From the NCBI RefSeq assembly GCF_004361695.1, contig NZ_SNVW01000002.1, forward strand, positions 62,001 through 126,000: DNA of 64,000 bases, read 5' to 3'. Below the pieces are notes generated by a model. The model made no database searches. It had not been told where the DNA came from and saw only the letters and a program-made list of their open reading frames with translations. This document shows positions 26,821 to 35,550 of the stretch, piece after piece. The stretch comes from Curtobacterium flaccumfaciens. Its GTDB lineage: Bacteria > Actinomycetota > Actinomycetes > Actinomycetales > Microbacteriaceae. The number at the start of each line of letters is the position of its first letter. Position 1 is the first letter of the stretch. A program made the translations under genes and the position numbers.

Positions 26821-27939
26821 TCAGACGCCGAGCGCGCGTCGCCAGGGGCCGTCGGCGGTGACGACACGCTCGGCACGGACGTGGGCCCTGGCCCGCGCGA
26901 CGCGGTCGTCGCCCTCGGCGAAGGCCGTCAGGAGCGCCCGCCGCCAGGCCGCCGGGTCGTCCCCGACGAGCAGTCCGCCGTACGCGTCGGTGCCGCGGTA
27001 GGACGGCCGGTCCGATCCGACGAACGGCAGCCCGAGCATCGAGTACTCGAGGAACTTGAGGTCGCTCTTCGCGTCGTTGAAGCGGTCGTCCGTGAGCGGT
27101 GCCACGCCCGCCGACCACCGGCTCGTCCGGGAACGGAGGAACGCCACGAAGTCCGGGTAGTGCGTGCCGCCCTCGGGGAGCGGCAGTCGGTCGTACCAGG
27201 CGTCGTCGTCCCCGGTGACGCCGACGACCTCGAGGCGGACCGGTTGCCCGTCGGCGTCGACGAACCCGTCGAAGACGGGCCGGAGGAGGTCGAGGTCCCC
27301 GCCGTGCGTGGCGGACCCCATGTAGAGGACCCGTCGCGACACCGCCGGGCGGGGGCGGGTCGTCCCGTCGTCCCACATCCCCGGCTGCACGGCGTTCGGC
27401 ACCACGACCGACTCGACGCCCACGGCGGCGAGGACCGCGCGCAGGGTCTCCGTCGACGTGACGACGGCGTCCGCACCGCGGACGAGACGGTCGACCGAGG
27501 CGAGCCGCTCCGGGTCGTACTCCGCCCGCGCGAGCCGGCCCCGCGCCTCCTGGCTGAAGAAGTCGTCGTCCACCTCCGCGACGATCCGCGTGCCCTCCCG
27601 CGCGGCGCGGTCGAAGGCCGCGTCCAGCGCGGCGACCGGGAACGCGTCCCGCTGGACCAGCAGGACGTCGAGGTGCGCGGTGTCGGACCCGTCCGCCCAT
27701 CGGACCGGGTCGACCTGCGCGACGCGAGCGGCACCGGAGGCCGCGAGCGCCGACATCCGGCCGGTCACCCGGATGTGCGCCGATGCGGGGTGGACACCGC
27801 CCGCTCCGTGCACCACGAACCCGACCAGGGGCGGCGCGGACACGGGGTCGGCGTCGGTGGGGACGGGGTCGGCGTCGGGCGAGGGCGCGGACCGGAGACC
27901 ACGGACCAGGCGGGCGACGGACGAGCGGAAGGCAGGCAC
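26821..27939 (-). CDS. GT4-like glycosyltransferase
   Basis: A 372-aa GT-B-like protein. It has an N-terminal Pro-rich lead, VHPASAHIRVTGRMSAL, VDDDFFSQEARGRLAR, a central VLYMGSATHGGDLDLLRPVF marking the start of the second Rossmann domain, and DLKFLEYSMLGLPFVGSD near the end. The KFLEY-S-LGLP segment corresponds to the nucleotide-sugar site of GT4 enzymes. GTG 27939 has no visible Shine-Dalgarno, so the start is uncertain. It lies upstream of rmlC and may act on the same glycan. Confidence 0.8.
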   Translation of the reverse strand: MPAFRSSVARLVRGLRSAPSPDADPVPTDADPVSAPPLVGFVVHGAGGVHPASAHIRVTGRMSALAASGAARVAQVDPVRWADGSDTAHLDVLLVQRDAFPVAALDAAFDRAAREGTRIVAEVDDDFFSQEARGRLARAEYDPERLASVDRLVRGADAVVTSTETLRAVLAAVGVESVVVPNAVQPGMWDDGTTRPRPAVSRRVLYMGSATHGGDLDLLRPVFDGFVDADGQPVRLEVVGVTGDDDAWYDRLPLPEGGTHYPDFVAFLRSRTSRWSAGVAPLTDDRFNDAKSDLKFLEYSMLGLPFVGSDRPSYRGTDAYGGLLVGDDPAAWRRALLTAFAEGDDRVARARAHVRAERVVTADGPWRRALGV

Positions 27940-27991
27940 CGCACCATGGTGGCACGGCGTGGTCCCGGTCCGATCGCCGTCCGGCTCTGCG

Positions 27992-28042
27992 TAGAATGTG
28001 TCAGTTCCGCCCCCGATGCGGACCGTCCGGGCGACCTAGGAT
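27992..28042 (+). promoter_or_regulatory. Two candidate -10 boxes for the plus-strand GT2-DUF2142-rmlBD operon
   Basis: TAGAAT (27992-27997) and TAGGAT (28037-28042) both point toward GTG 28101. They lie in the 161-bp divergent region between the minus-strand GT4 gene and the plus-strand operon. Which is used cannot be decided from sequence. Confidence 0.45.
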
Positions 28043-28100
28043 CGTCACGACCTGCGAGTCGGAACCCGCCGACCGATGACACACAGGGACCAACCACTCC

Positions 28101-29042
28101 GTGAAACTGTTCGTTCAGATCCCCTGCCTCAACGAGGAAGGGACCCTCGCCAGCGTCATCGACTCGATCCCGCGTGAGATCGACGGCATCGACGAGATCG
28201 AGATCCTGGTCATCAACGACGGGAGCACCGACCGCACCGTCGAGGTCGCGAAGGAGCACGGCGTCAAGCACTTCGTGCACCACACGACGAACATGGGTCT
28301 CGCCCGCTCGTTCCGTGACGGCGTCGACTACGCGCTCCTGCACGGGGCGGACATCGTCGTGAACACCGACGGCGACAACCAGTACCCGCAGGCGCAGATC
28401 GCCGAGCTCGTCCAGCCGATCCTCCGCCGCGAAGCGGAGATCGTCATCGGCGACCGGCAGACCCGGACGATCGAGCACTTCTCCGGTTTCAAGAAGACCA
28501 TGCAGCGCTTCGGCTCGTGGGTCGCCTCGCGCGCCGCGGGGCTGGACCTGCCGGACGCGGCGAGCGGCTTCCGGGCGTACTCGAAGTACTCGCTCATCCG
28601 ACTCAACATCGTGACGCGCTTCAGCTACTGCATGGAGACGATCGTGCAGGCCGGGTACAAGCGGCTGGCGATCGCGAGCGTGCCGATCACGACGAACCCG
28701 AAGACCCGGGAGTCCCGGCTGTTCAGCAACATCTGGCAGCACATGTTCCAGTCCGGGTCGGCGATCGCCCGCGTGTACCTGATGTACCGCCCGATGGCAC
28801 TGTTCCTCTGGGTGGCGGCGGTCCTCGGGGCGCTCGGCCTCTGGCCGCTCGTCCGCTACCTCGTGCTCATCGCGATGCACACCGGCGGCAACCACCTGCA
28901 GTCGATCATCCTCGGGGTGGTCCTCCTCATCACCGCGGTGTTGTCCATCGTGATCGGCGTCGTCGCCGACCTCACACGCCTGAACCGGACCCTGACGGAA
29001 GAGCAGCTCGACCTGCAGAAGCTCCAGCGGTATGGCGACTGA
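28101..29042 (+). CDS. GT2 polyprenyl-phosphate glycosyltransferase with two membrane helices
   Basis: A 313-aa enzyme. It has IPCLNEEGTLASVI, INDGSTDRT, NTDGDNQYP (the metal site) and a GFRAYSK segment, all typical of the DPM1/ArnC group. Two hydrophobic helices at about 230-290 anchor it, followed by a short charged tail. It would load a sugar onto polyprenyl phosphate at the inner face for use by GT-C enzymes outside. The next gene, a GT-C-like DUF2142 protein, overlaps it by 11 nt, which supports that pairing. Confidence 0.9.
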   Translation: MKLFVQIPCLNEEGTLASVIDSIPREIDGIDEIEILVINDGSTDRTVEVAKEHGVKHFVHHTTNMGLARSFRDGVDYALLHGADIVVNTDGDNQYPQAQIAELVQPILRREAEIVIGDRQTRTIEHFSGFKKTMQRFGSWVASRAAGLDLPDAASGFRAYSKYSLIRLNIVTRFSYCMETIVQAGYKRLAIASVPITTNPKTRESRLFSNIWQHMFQSGSAIARVYLMYRPMALFLWVAAVLGALGLWPLVRYLVLIAMHTGGNHLQSIILGVVLLITAVLSIVIGVVADLTRLNRTLTEEQLDLQKLQRYGD

Positions 29043-30627
29043 GGTCGCGCACGACCATCGGTCGACCGCTCCGGGAGCACGCACCAGCGCCCCGGACGCG
29101 GGAGCCCGTCGGATCCGTCGGCCGGAGCTCCTCGTCGTCCTCGCGGTGACGGCGGGCTTCGCCATCGTCCTCTTCCTCTGGGCCGCGGTCGTGCCGGCGT
29201 TCCAGGCCCCCGACGAGAAGGCGCACTTCGACGCCGCCGTCCACGTCGCGATCGGTGACGGCTGGCCGGACCCCGGGCACCTGCACGTGCTCGAGGCGGT
29301 GGACCGTGCGGCCGGCGCGAAGGACCCGTCCTCGTCCCCGACCATGGGAGAGCTGCTCGACCAGACCGGTGCCGGGCAGACCGACACGGTCGACCAGATG
29401 ACGCAGCACCCGCCGACGTACTACGTGGTCGCGGCCAGCGTGCTGCACCTCGTGCACTTCGAGTCGCTGCAGCCTTCCGAGGCACTGTTCGCGGTGCGCC
29501 TGCTCGGCGCGCTCTTCGTCCTGCCGCTGCCGCTGCTCGCCTGGGCGACCGTGCGACGCGTGACCCGGTCGCCCCGGGCCGCGGTGACCGGGGCCTTCGC
29601 CGTGCTGGCGGTGCCGCAGCTCGCGTCCATCGGCGCCTCGGCCTCGAACGACGCCCCCGTGATGCTCTTCGCCGCCACGACCGTCTGGCTCGCCGCCCGC
29701 GTCCTGACCGGGGACCGGCGGCTCCGCACCACGATCGCGCTCGCGGTGTCCCTCGGGATCGCCATCACCTGGAAGGGCACGGCGCTCCCGCTCATCCCGT
29801 TCGCCGGTGTCGCCCTCTTCCTGGGCGCTCCCGGCCCGGCCCGCCTCGGGTCGCGGATCGTCCGCACGCTCTGGCCCCTCGCGCTCGCGGCCGTCATCGG
29901 CGCGTGGTGGTGGCTCCGCAACCTGGTCGTCTTCCACACGCTGCAGCCGAACGGCTTCGAGTCGCTGCGGCCCCCGAAGCCGTTCCCGGCCGGCACCGGA
30001 CCGGACCCGGTGACCTTCGCGGACGTCTCGTGGTCGACCATCGCCCGCACCTTCTGGGGCAGCTTCGGCGGCCGGGCGCAGTGGATCATCTCCCCCGTCG
30101 TGTTCGAGACGGCCACGGTGCTCGCCCTCGGCGCGATCCTGGTGTGGGCGTTCCGTCGCGCCCCCGGACTCCGCGTCGCGATCACGCTCGCGGTCCTGCC
30201 GGCGACGATCCTCGTGCTGCAGACGTCGAACTCGTGGGGCAGCTACCTGTCGACCACGTTCGTCGGAGCGACCCAGGGGCGCTACTACTTCCCCGCGATC
30301 GTGGCGTTCATCGCCCTGAGCGCCATCGCCTGGCGCCGCGCGTTCGGGACGCCGACCGGCCGACGGCGGGCTTCGCTCGTGGTGTCCGCACTCGGCGCCG
30401 CGCTGGCGCTCTACGGGGTGCTGTTCGTGTACGCCTCCTTCGCCGAGCACTCGCGCGTCCGGGTCACACCACGGGGCCTCGACGTCCTCGACGCCTCGTC
30501 CCCGGTCGCGGTGCCGCTCGTCGTCGTGTGCTGGCTCCTCGCGCTGGTCGTGCTCGCCGCCGCGGTGGTCACCAGCGTCCGTGTGCCGTCCGCGACCACC
30601 CCGACCGAGACGGAGGAGCTGGCATGA
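29032..30627 (+). CDS. DUF2142 family membrane protein (GT-C-like), copy B
   Basis: A 531-aa multi-pass protein with PDEKAHFDAAVHVAIGDGW after the first helix, DQMTQHPPTYYV, and TQGRYYFPAIVAFIALSAIAW. The acidic PDE in the first outer loop corresponds to the catalytic position of GT-C enzymes, but activity is unproven. It overlaps the upstream polyprenyl-phosphate transferase by 11 nt and the next gene by 4 nt (ATGA), so the three are translationally coupled. Confidence 0.88.
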   Translation: MATEVAHDHRSTAPGARTSAPDAGARRIRRPELLVVLAVTAGFAIVLFLWAAVVPAFQAPDEKAHFDAAVHVAIGDGWPDPGHLHVLEAVDRAAGAKDPSSSPTMGELLDQTGAGQTDTVDQMTQHPPTYYVVAASVLHLVHFESLQPSEALFAVRLLGALFVLPLPLLAWATVRRVTRSPRAAVTGAFAVLAVPQLASIGASASNDAPVMLFAATTVWLAARVLTGDRRLRTTIALAVSLGIAITWKGTALPLIPFAGVALFLGAPGPARLGSRIVRTLWPLALAAVIGAWWWLRNLVVFHTLQPNGFESLRPPKPFPAGTGPDPVTFADVSWSTIARTFWGSFGGRAQWIISPVVFETATVLALGAILVWAFRRAPGLRVAITLAVLPATILVLQTSNSWGSYLSTTFVGATQGRYYFPAIVAFIALSAIAWRRAFGTPTGRRRASLVVSALGAALALYGVLFVYASFAEHSRVRVTPRGLDVLDASSPVAVPLVVVCWLLALVVLAAAVVTSVRVPSATTPTETEELA

Positions 30628-32363
30628 CCCGCTGGTCCGCCCACCGCCGAGACGTCGTCCCGGTGATCGTGCTCACCCTGCTGTTCGGCGTCCTGCTCAC
30701 CACCTGGGCCTACGTGACCCCGGCGCTGCACGGACCGGACGAGCTCGCGAACGTCGACGCCGCGATCCAGCTGGCGATGGGCCGGTCCTGGCCCGCCGCC
30801 GGTGACCTGCACTACCTGCAGGGCCTCCTCGCCCAGAACGTCCCGCAGCAGCTCGTCCCCGTGACGGGCCGTGGGTCCTTCGCGGACGTGGTCGGCGACG
30901 GCTCGGTCAACACGCTCGTCAACCCGATGTCGCAGCACCCGCCGACGTACTTCCTCGCGCAGGCGGTCGTCGCCCACGTGCTCGACTTCACGACCCGGCG
31001 CTGGGACATCGTCGTGCTGGGGATGCGGCTCGTCGACGTGCTCGTGATGCTGCCCCTGCCCGCCCTCGTGTGGGCGACCGTCCGCCGGGTGACCCGGTCG
31101 CCGCGCACCGCCCTCGCCGCGACCGTCGCGCTGTTCGCCGTCCCGCAGATCGCGCAGCTCGGGTCGTCCGTGTCGGTCTGGGTCCCCGTGATCACGGCGG
31201 GTGCGACCGCGACGTGGCTCGGCGTCCGCATCCTCACCGGCGACCGCTCGTGGTGGACGGTCCTCGCCCTCGGCGGGACGCTCGCGATCGCGACCGCGGT
31301 CATGGCGGGCGGCTTCATGCTCGTGCCCTTCGCGATCGTCGTCGTCCTGGCCGGGCGCACGGTCTCTGCACACACGACGGCAGGGCTCACGACGTCCGGG
31401 CACACGACGGCCGGGCACACGGCTGCCGGGCTCGCGGCGTCCGGCAACGCGACGTCCGGGCACGCCGTCGACGGCATCGGCCGACGCGTCCTCCGCGCCG
31501 TCGTCGTGGTGGCCGTCCCTGCCGTGACCACCGGCTGGTGGTACCTCCGGCAGTTCGTCCGCACCGGCACCCCGCAGCCCGACGCCTTCCCGGCGGTGAC
31601 CCAGCCGTGGCCGCGCTACGAGTCCCCCGCACCGACGCAGTTCGCCGGCGCCTTCTGGGACGGTCTGTCGAACTCGTTCTGGGGCAGGCTCGGCCGCTAC
31701 GAGTGGCCGCTCTCCCCGATCATCGTCGACGTCTTCACCGTGGTCGCACTGACCGTGGTCGTCTGGGCGGCGACCCGGCGCGTGGCGGCACGGCGCACCA
31801 TGCTTCTCGTGGCGGTGCTGCCGGCCACGGCGCTCGTCGTGGTGCTCGTCCGCGACTGGGCGACCTACGCCGGCCACCTCGGGGTCACCGTGAACCAGGG
31901 GCGCTTCCTGTTCCCCTCGATCGCCGCCCTGCTCCTGCTGCAGGCGCTCGCCTGGGCGACGCTCGTCGTGTCGCCCGTCGCACGCGTCCGGCTCGCGCGC
32001 ACCGCGCTGGTGGTGGCGCCGCTCATGGTCGTCGCCTCGCTCGGGCTGCTCTACAGCGGTGCGTTCCAGAACACGGTGTTCGGTGTCCTGCGCAGCGGTG
32101 TCGGCGCGCTGTCGACGTCCGTCGCGTACGGCCTGAAGGGCGTCGCCGTGCTCCTCGTCCTGCTCGCGGTGGTCGGCGTCGTGGCGTTCGTGCTGCTGTG
32201 GCGCGCGTTCGCCGCCCCGGCTCCGGAACCCGCCGACGCCACCGCCGCCCCGGCCCCGGAACCCGCCGACGCCACCGCTGCGACGGCGCCGGGAGGGCCC
32301 GACGAGGGCGACCCGCTAAACTCACCGCCGACCGTTGAACCGACACAAAGGAACATTCCGTGA
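30624..32363 (+). CDS. DUF2142 family membrane protein (GT-C-like), copy C, with in-frame repeats
   Basis: A 579-aa paralogue of the preceding gene, with PDELANVDAAIQLAMGRSW, NPMSQHPPTYFL and NQGRFLFPSIAALLLLQAL. The family His after PDE is replaced by Asn (PDELANVD against PDEKAHFD). Two tandem repeats are unique to this copy: a loop of six pentapeptides (HTTAG, LTTSG, HTTAG, HTAAG, LAASG, NATSG) and a C-terminal 11-aa repeat APAPEPADATA x2. Its stop overlaps the rmlB GTG in a GTGA junction. Confidence 0.86.
   Translation: MTRWSAHRRDVVPVIVLTLLFGVLLTTWAYVTPALHGPDELANVDAAIQLAMGRSWPAAGDLHYLQGLLAQNVPQQLVPVTGRGSFADVVGDGSVNTLVNPMSQHPPTYFLAQAVVAHVLDFTTRRWDIVVLGMRLVDVLVMLPLPALVWATVRRVTRSPRTALAATVALFAVPQIAQLGSSVSVWVPVITAGATATWLGVRILTGDRSWWTVLALGGTLAIATAVMAGGFMLVPFAIVVVLAGRTVSAHTTAGLTTSGHTTAGHTAAGLAASGNATSGHAVDGIGRRVLRAVVVVAVPAVTTGWWYLRQFVRTGTPQPDAFPAVTQPWPRYESPAPTQFAGAFWDGLSNSFWGRLGRYEWPLSPIIVDVFTVVALTVVVWAATRRVAARRTMLLVAVLPATALVVVLVRDWATYAGHLGVTVNQGRFLFPSIAALLLLQALAWATLVVSPVARVRLARTALVVAPLMVVASLGLLYSGAFQNTVFGVLRSGVGALSTSVAYGLKGVAVLLVLLAVVGVVAFVLLWRAFAAPAPEPADATAAPAPEPADATAATAPGGPDEGDPLNSPPTVEPTQRNIP
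31371..31460 (+). repeat. 15-bp in-frame tandem repeat (six units)
   Basis: Six 15-bp units, each encoding a pentapeptide of the form H/L/N-T/A-T/A-A/S-G, lie between two hydrophobic segments of DUF2142 copy C. Units carry silent and replacement differences, so this is not a recent perfect expansion. Confidence 0.9.
32214..32279 (+). repeat. 33-bp direct repeat in the DUF2142 copy C tail
   Basis: Two adjacent 33-bp copies encode APAPEPADATA twice, immediately after the last membrane helix. They differ by two bases. Confidence 0.9.
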
Positions 32364-33343
32364 AGATCCTCGTCACCGGAGGGGCCGGCTTCATCGGCTC
32401 GAACTTCGTCCGGCGCACCCTGCAGGACGCCTACCCCGGCCTCGAGGGGGCGGACGTCGTCGTCTACGACGCGCTGACCTACTCGGGCAACCTCGAGAAC
32501 CTCGCTCCGGTGGCGGACTCGCCGCGGTACACGTTCGTCAAGGGCGACATCACCGACGCCGCGAAGCTCGACGAGGTCGTCCCCGGCATCGACGCGATCG
32601 TCCACTTCGCCGCCGAGTCGCACGTCGACCGCTCGGTCCGCGACTCCGGTGTCTTCGTCGAGACGAACGTCGTGGGCACCCAGCGTCTGCTCGACGCCGC
32701 GCTCCGCCACGGCACCCCGCGCTTCGTGCACGTCTCCACCGACGAGGTCTACGGCTCGATCAGCGAGGGCTCGTGGGACGAGGACCGCCCGCTCGAGCCG
32801 AACTCGCCGTACTCGGCGTCGAAGGCCGGCAGCGACCTGCTCGCGCGCAGCTACCACCGCACGCACGGGCTGAACCTCTCGATCACGCGCTGCTCGAACA
32901 ACTACGGGCCGTACCACTTCCCCGAGAAGGTCATCCCGCTGTTCGTCACGAACCTCATCGACGACAAGCACGTCCCGCTCTACGGCGAGGGCAACAACAT
33001 CCGCGACTGGCTGCACGTCGACGACCACACCCGCGGCATCGCCCTGGTGCTCACCAAGGGCCGCGCGGGCGAGATCTACAACATCGGTGGCGGCACCGAA
33101 CTCACGAACAAGGAGCTCACCGAGCTCCTCCTCGAGGCGACCGGCAAGGACTGGTCGTACGTCGACCGCGTGCAGGACCGTCTCGGCCACGACCTCCGCT
33201 ACTCGGTCGACATCTCGAAGATCCAAGCCGAGCTCGGCTACGAGCCGCAGGTGCCCTTCGAGCAGGGTCTCGCCGACGTCGTGCAGTGGTACCGCGACAA
33301 CCGCGCGTGGTGGGAGCCGCTCAAGGAACGCGCCGCACTGTGA
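32360..33343 (+). CDS. rmlB: dTDP-glucose 4,6-dehydratase
   Basis: A 327-aa SDR enzyme, step 2 of dTDP-L-rhamnose synthesis. It has VTGGAGFIGSNFVRR at the NAD site, HVSTDEVYGS, the catalytic YSASKAGSD, and TRCSNNYGPYHFPEKVIPL. GTG 32360 overlaps the upstream stop, with AAGGA 8 nt before it. It overlaps rmlD by 4 nt. Confidence 0.98.
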   Translation: MKILVTGGAGFIGSNFVRRTLQDAYPGLEGADVVVYDALTYSGNLENLAPVADSPRYTFVKGDITDAAKLDEVVPGIDAIVHFAAESHVDRSVRDSGVFVETNVVGTQRLLDAALRHGTPRFVHVSTDEVYGSISEGSWDEDRPLEPNSPYSASKAGSDLLARSYHRTHGLNLSITRCSNNYGPYHFPEKVIPLFVTNLIDDKHVPLYGEGNNIRDWLHVDDHTRGIALVLTKGRAGEIYNIGGGTELTNKELTELLLEATGKDWSYVDRVQDRLGHDLRYSVDISKIQAELGYEPQVPFEQGLADVVQWYRDNRAWWEPLKERAAL

Positions 33344-34191
33344 CCCGCTTCCTCGTCACCGGCGCCGCCGGCATGCTCGGCCAGGACCTCCAGCAGGCCC
33401 TGGCCGGCCGTGAGGTCACCGCACTCGGTCGAGCCGACCTCGACATCACCGACGCCGCGGCGGTCGCCGCCGCGGTCGAGGGCCACGACGTCGTGATCAA
33501 CAGCGCCGCTTACACCAAGGTCGACGACGCCGAATCGCACGAGGACGACGCCGCCGCGGTGAACGCCCGCGGCCCCGAGGTCCTCGCGACGGCGACGGCA
33601 GCAGTCGGCGCGAAGCTCGTGCACGTGTCCACCGACTACGTGTTCGACGGCACCGGCACCACGCCGTACGCCGAGGACGCCCCGCTCGCCCCGATCGGCG
33701 CCTACGGTCGCACGAAGGCCGCGGGCGAGCAGGCCATCCGCCGGATCGCTCCGGACTCGTCGTACATCGTGCGCGGTGCGTGGCTCTACGGCGCACACGG
33801 GCCGAACTTCGCGAAGACGATGATCCGCCTCGCCGGCTCGCACGACACGGTGAGCGTCGTCACCGACCAGATCGGTCAGCCGACCTGGACCGGGGACCTC
33901 GCCCGCCAGATCGTCGCGCTCGTCGACGCCGACGCACCCGCTGGCACCTACCACGGGACGAACGGCGGCCAGGGGTCCTGGTTCGACTTCACGAAGGCGA
34001 TCTTCGCCGAGGTCGGCCTCGACCCCGAGCGGGTCCTGCCGACCGACAGCTCGGCCTTCGTGCGGCCCGCGCCGCGGCCCGCGTACAGCGTGCTCGGCCA
34101 CGACGGGTGGTCGCGTGCCGGCCTCGCACCGATGCGGGACTGGCGCGAAGCGCTCACCGCCGCGGTGGCCGCGGGCGTCCTCGACGCCTGA
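33340..34191 (+). CDS. rmlD: dTDP-4-dehydrorhamnose reductase
   Basis: A 283-aa SDR-type reductase for the last step of dTDP-L-rhamnose synthesis. It shows LVTGAAGMLGQDL, INSAAYTKVDDAE, HVSTDYVFDG and the catalytic YGRTKAAGE. GTG 33340 overlaps the rmlB stop (GTGA). It ends 12 nt before a strong hairpin, closing the operon that begins at 28101. Confidence 0.97.
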   Translation: MTRFLVTGAAGMLGQDLQQALAGREVTALGRADLDITDAAAVAAAVEGHDVVINSAAYTKVDDAESHEDDAAAVNARGPEVLATATAAVGAKLVHVSTDYVFDGTGTTPYAEDAPLAPIGAYGRTKAAGEQAIRRIAPDSSYIVRGAWLYGAHGPNFAKTMIRLAGSHDTVSVVTDQIGQPTWTGDLARQIVALVDADAPAGTYHGTNGGQGSWFDFTKAIFAEVGLDPERVLPTDSSAFVRPAPRPAYSVLGHDGWSRAGLAPMRDWREALTAAVAAGVLDA

Positions 34192-34203
34192 TCAGAACGG
34201 TTC

Positions 34204-34261
34204 GGACTGGAGGCCCGGATCACGTCCGCAACACGCGGAACGTGATCCGGGCCTCCAGTCC
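34204..34261. terminator. Long perfect hairpin between rmlD and the convergent GT gene
   Basis: A 22-bp perfect inverted repeat (34204-34225 and 34240-34261). A smaller CCGC/GCGG stem lies inside the 14-nt loop. There is no T-tract, as is common for high-GC actinobacterial terminators. It can serve both convergent transcripts. Confidence 0.85.
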
Positions 34262-34267
34262 TTCTCC

Positions 34268-34351
34268 GTCAGTTCCGGTCTTCCTGTCGGTTCCGGACCG
34301 GCTGTCGGTTCCGGACCGGCTGTCGGTTCCGGTCTGGCCGTCGGTCCCGGT
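34268..34351. repeat. 18-bp tandem repeat downstream of the rmlD terminator
   Basis: Units start at 34268, 34286, 34304, 34322 and 34340, with consensus GTCGGTTCCGGACCGGCT. The second and third are identical and the last is partial. The repeat lies just downstream of the stop of the minus-strand GT gene. Confidence 0.9.
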
Positions 34352-34368
34352 TTCCTCGCTTGTCCGGG

Positions 34369-35478
34369 TCAGCGCGCGCCGGCGCGGAGCCGGTCGTCGA
34401 GCGGCGCGACCGCCGCTGCGGGACGGAACCGCTCGGCCGCCTGCGCGGCGGCCGTCCGGCGTTCGGCGAGCAGCGCGCGGTCCGCGGCCAGCGCCCGCAC
34501 CGCCGCCGCGAGGGCCGCGGCGTCCCCGGCCGGCACCGCGGTGACCGCGTCACCGAAGGTCCGGCGCTGGGGCGCGGTGTCGCTCGTGACGACCGCGAGC
34601 CCGGCGGCGGCGCACTGGTAGACCTTGTTCGGCACGACCTTGAGCGCCTTCGGCGTCGTGCCCATGATGCCGATCCCGACGTCGTGGGACGCGACCAGCG
34701 CGGGGAGCTCCGCAGCGTCGACCCACGGGATCCACTCCGTCGGCGCTCCGCCCTCGGCCGCGGCGCGCGACGCGTCGAGGTCCTGCCCCGACCCCACCAT
34801 CGTCACCGTGACGGACCCGTCGGACGGCAGCAGCCCGATCGCCGCACCGATCGTCTCGGCACCCTGCAGCGGGGTGAACAGGCCGTAGAACACCACGCGG
34901 AGCGGTCCGTCCGTGTCGATGCTGCCCGAGGCCGCCGCGTCGTACCACGACTCCTGCGCACCGACCGGCACCACGACCGCCTTCGACCGGAGCCGCTCCG
35001 GCACGAGGTCGCGGTGCTCCTCGGTGTCGACGACGACCACGTCGGCGATCCGGAGCGCCGACGCGTCGAGGAATCGGAGCAGCCGCTGCTTCAGGCCGGC
35101 GTCACCGACCCCGCGGTCCTGCGCCGTCGTGGCCGCGAAGACGAGGTGGTCGAGCGCGATCGTGGTCCGGGGGAAGAGGGCCCGGGCGAGCCACACGTCG
35201 AAGTGCCCCATGTACCCGACGAGCACGGCGTCGGGACGACCGGAGCGTCGGGCGCGCAGGGCCTTGCCGACCAGGCGCGACCAGCTGCTCGCGAGGCGAC
35301 CGGCCATCTGCAGCGCACCGGAACGGGCACCGAGCATCGCGACCCGGTCGCGGGTGGACAGCCCGAGCGGGACGTTCGCCTCGGCTACCTGGTGGCCCCG
35401 TTCCCGGAGCCCGTCGGCGAGCACACGCACCCGGGGGTGATCCGAGGCCTGGTATGTTCCGAAGGTCAGGATCCGCAC
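34369..35478 (-). CDS. GT4-like glycosyltransferase
   Basis: A 369-aa GT-B protein. VRILTFGTYQASDHPRVRVLADGL opens the acceptor domain, VVFYGLFTPLQGAETIGAAI starts the donor domain, and GIGIMGTTPKALKVVPNKVYQCAAAGLAVV corresponds to the donor site (KVVPNKVYQ-AAG-). GTG 35478 begins at the conserved start, with GAGG 8 nt upstream. A TAGGGT -10 box (35543 to 35538, minus) sits in the divergent spacer. Longer upstream reading frames are shadow ORFs over the opposite gene. Confidence 0.85.
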   Translation of the reverse strand: MRILTFGTYQASDHPRVRVLADGLRERGHQVAEANVPLGLSTRDRVAMLGARSGALQMAGRLASSWSRLVGKALRARRSGRPDAVLVGYMGHFDVWLARALFPRTTIALDHLVFAATTAQDRGVGDAGLKQRLLRFLDASALRIADVVVVDTEEHRDLVPERLRSKAVVVPVGAQESWYDAAASGSIDTDGPLRVVFYGLFTPLQGAETIGAAIGLLPSDGSVTVTMVGSGQDLDASRAAAEGGAPTEWIPWVDAAELPALVASHDVGIGIMGTTPKALKVVPNKVYQCAAAGLAVVTSDTAPQRRTFGDAVTAVPAGDAAALAAAVRALAADRALLAERRTAAAQAAERFRPAAAVAPLDDRLRAGAR

Positions 35479-35537
35479 GTGTGTCGCCTCTTCTCGGTTC
35501 GATGTGCGCGCCGTCTCGGTCCTGACGCACCCGATCA

Positions 35538-35543
35538 ACCCTA
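35538..35543 (-). promoter_or_regulatory. -10 box TAGGGT for the minus-strand GT gene
   Basis: It lies in the 72-bp divergent spacer, about 60 nt before GTG 35478. It overlaps a CCTAGG palindrome next to the start of the plus-strand flippase-like gene, so the two promoters may compete. Confidence 0.4.
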
Positions 35544-35550
35544 GGTGAGA

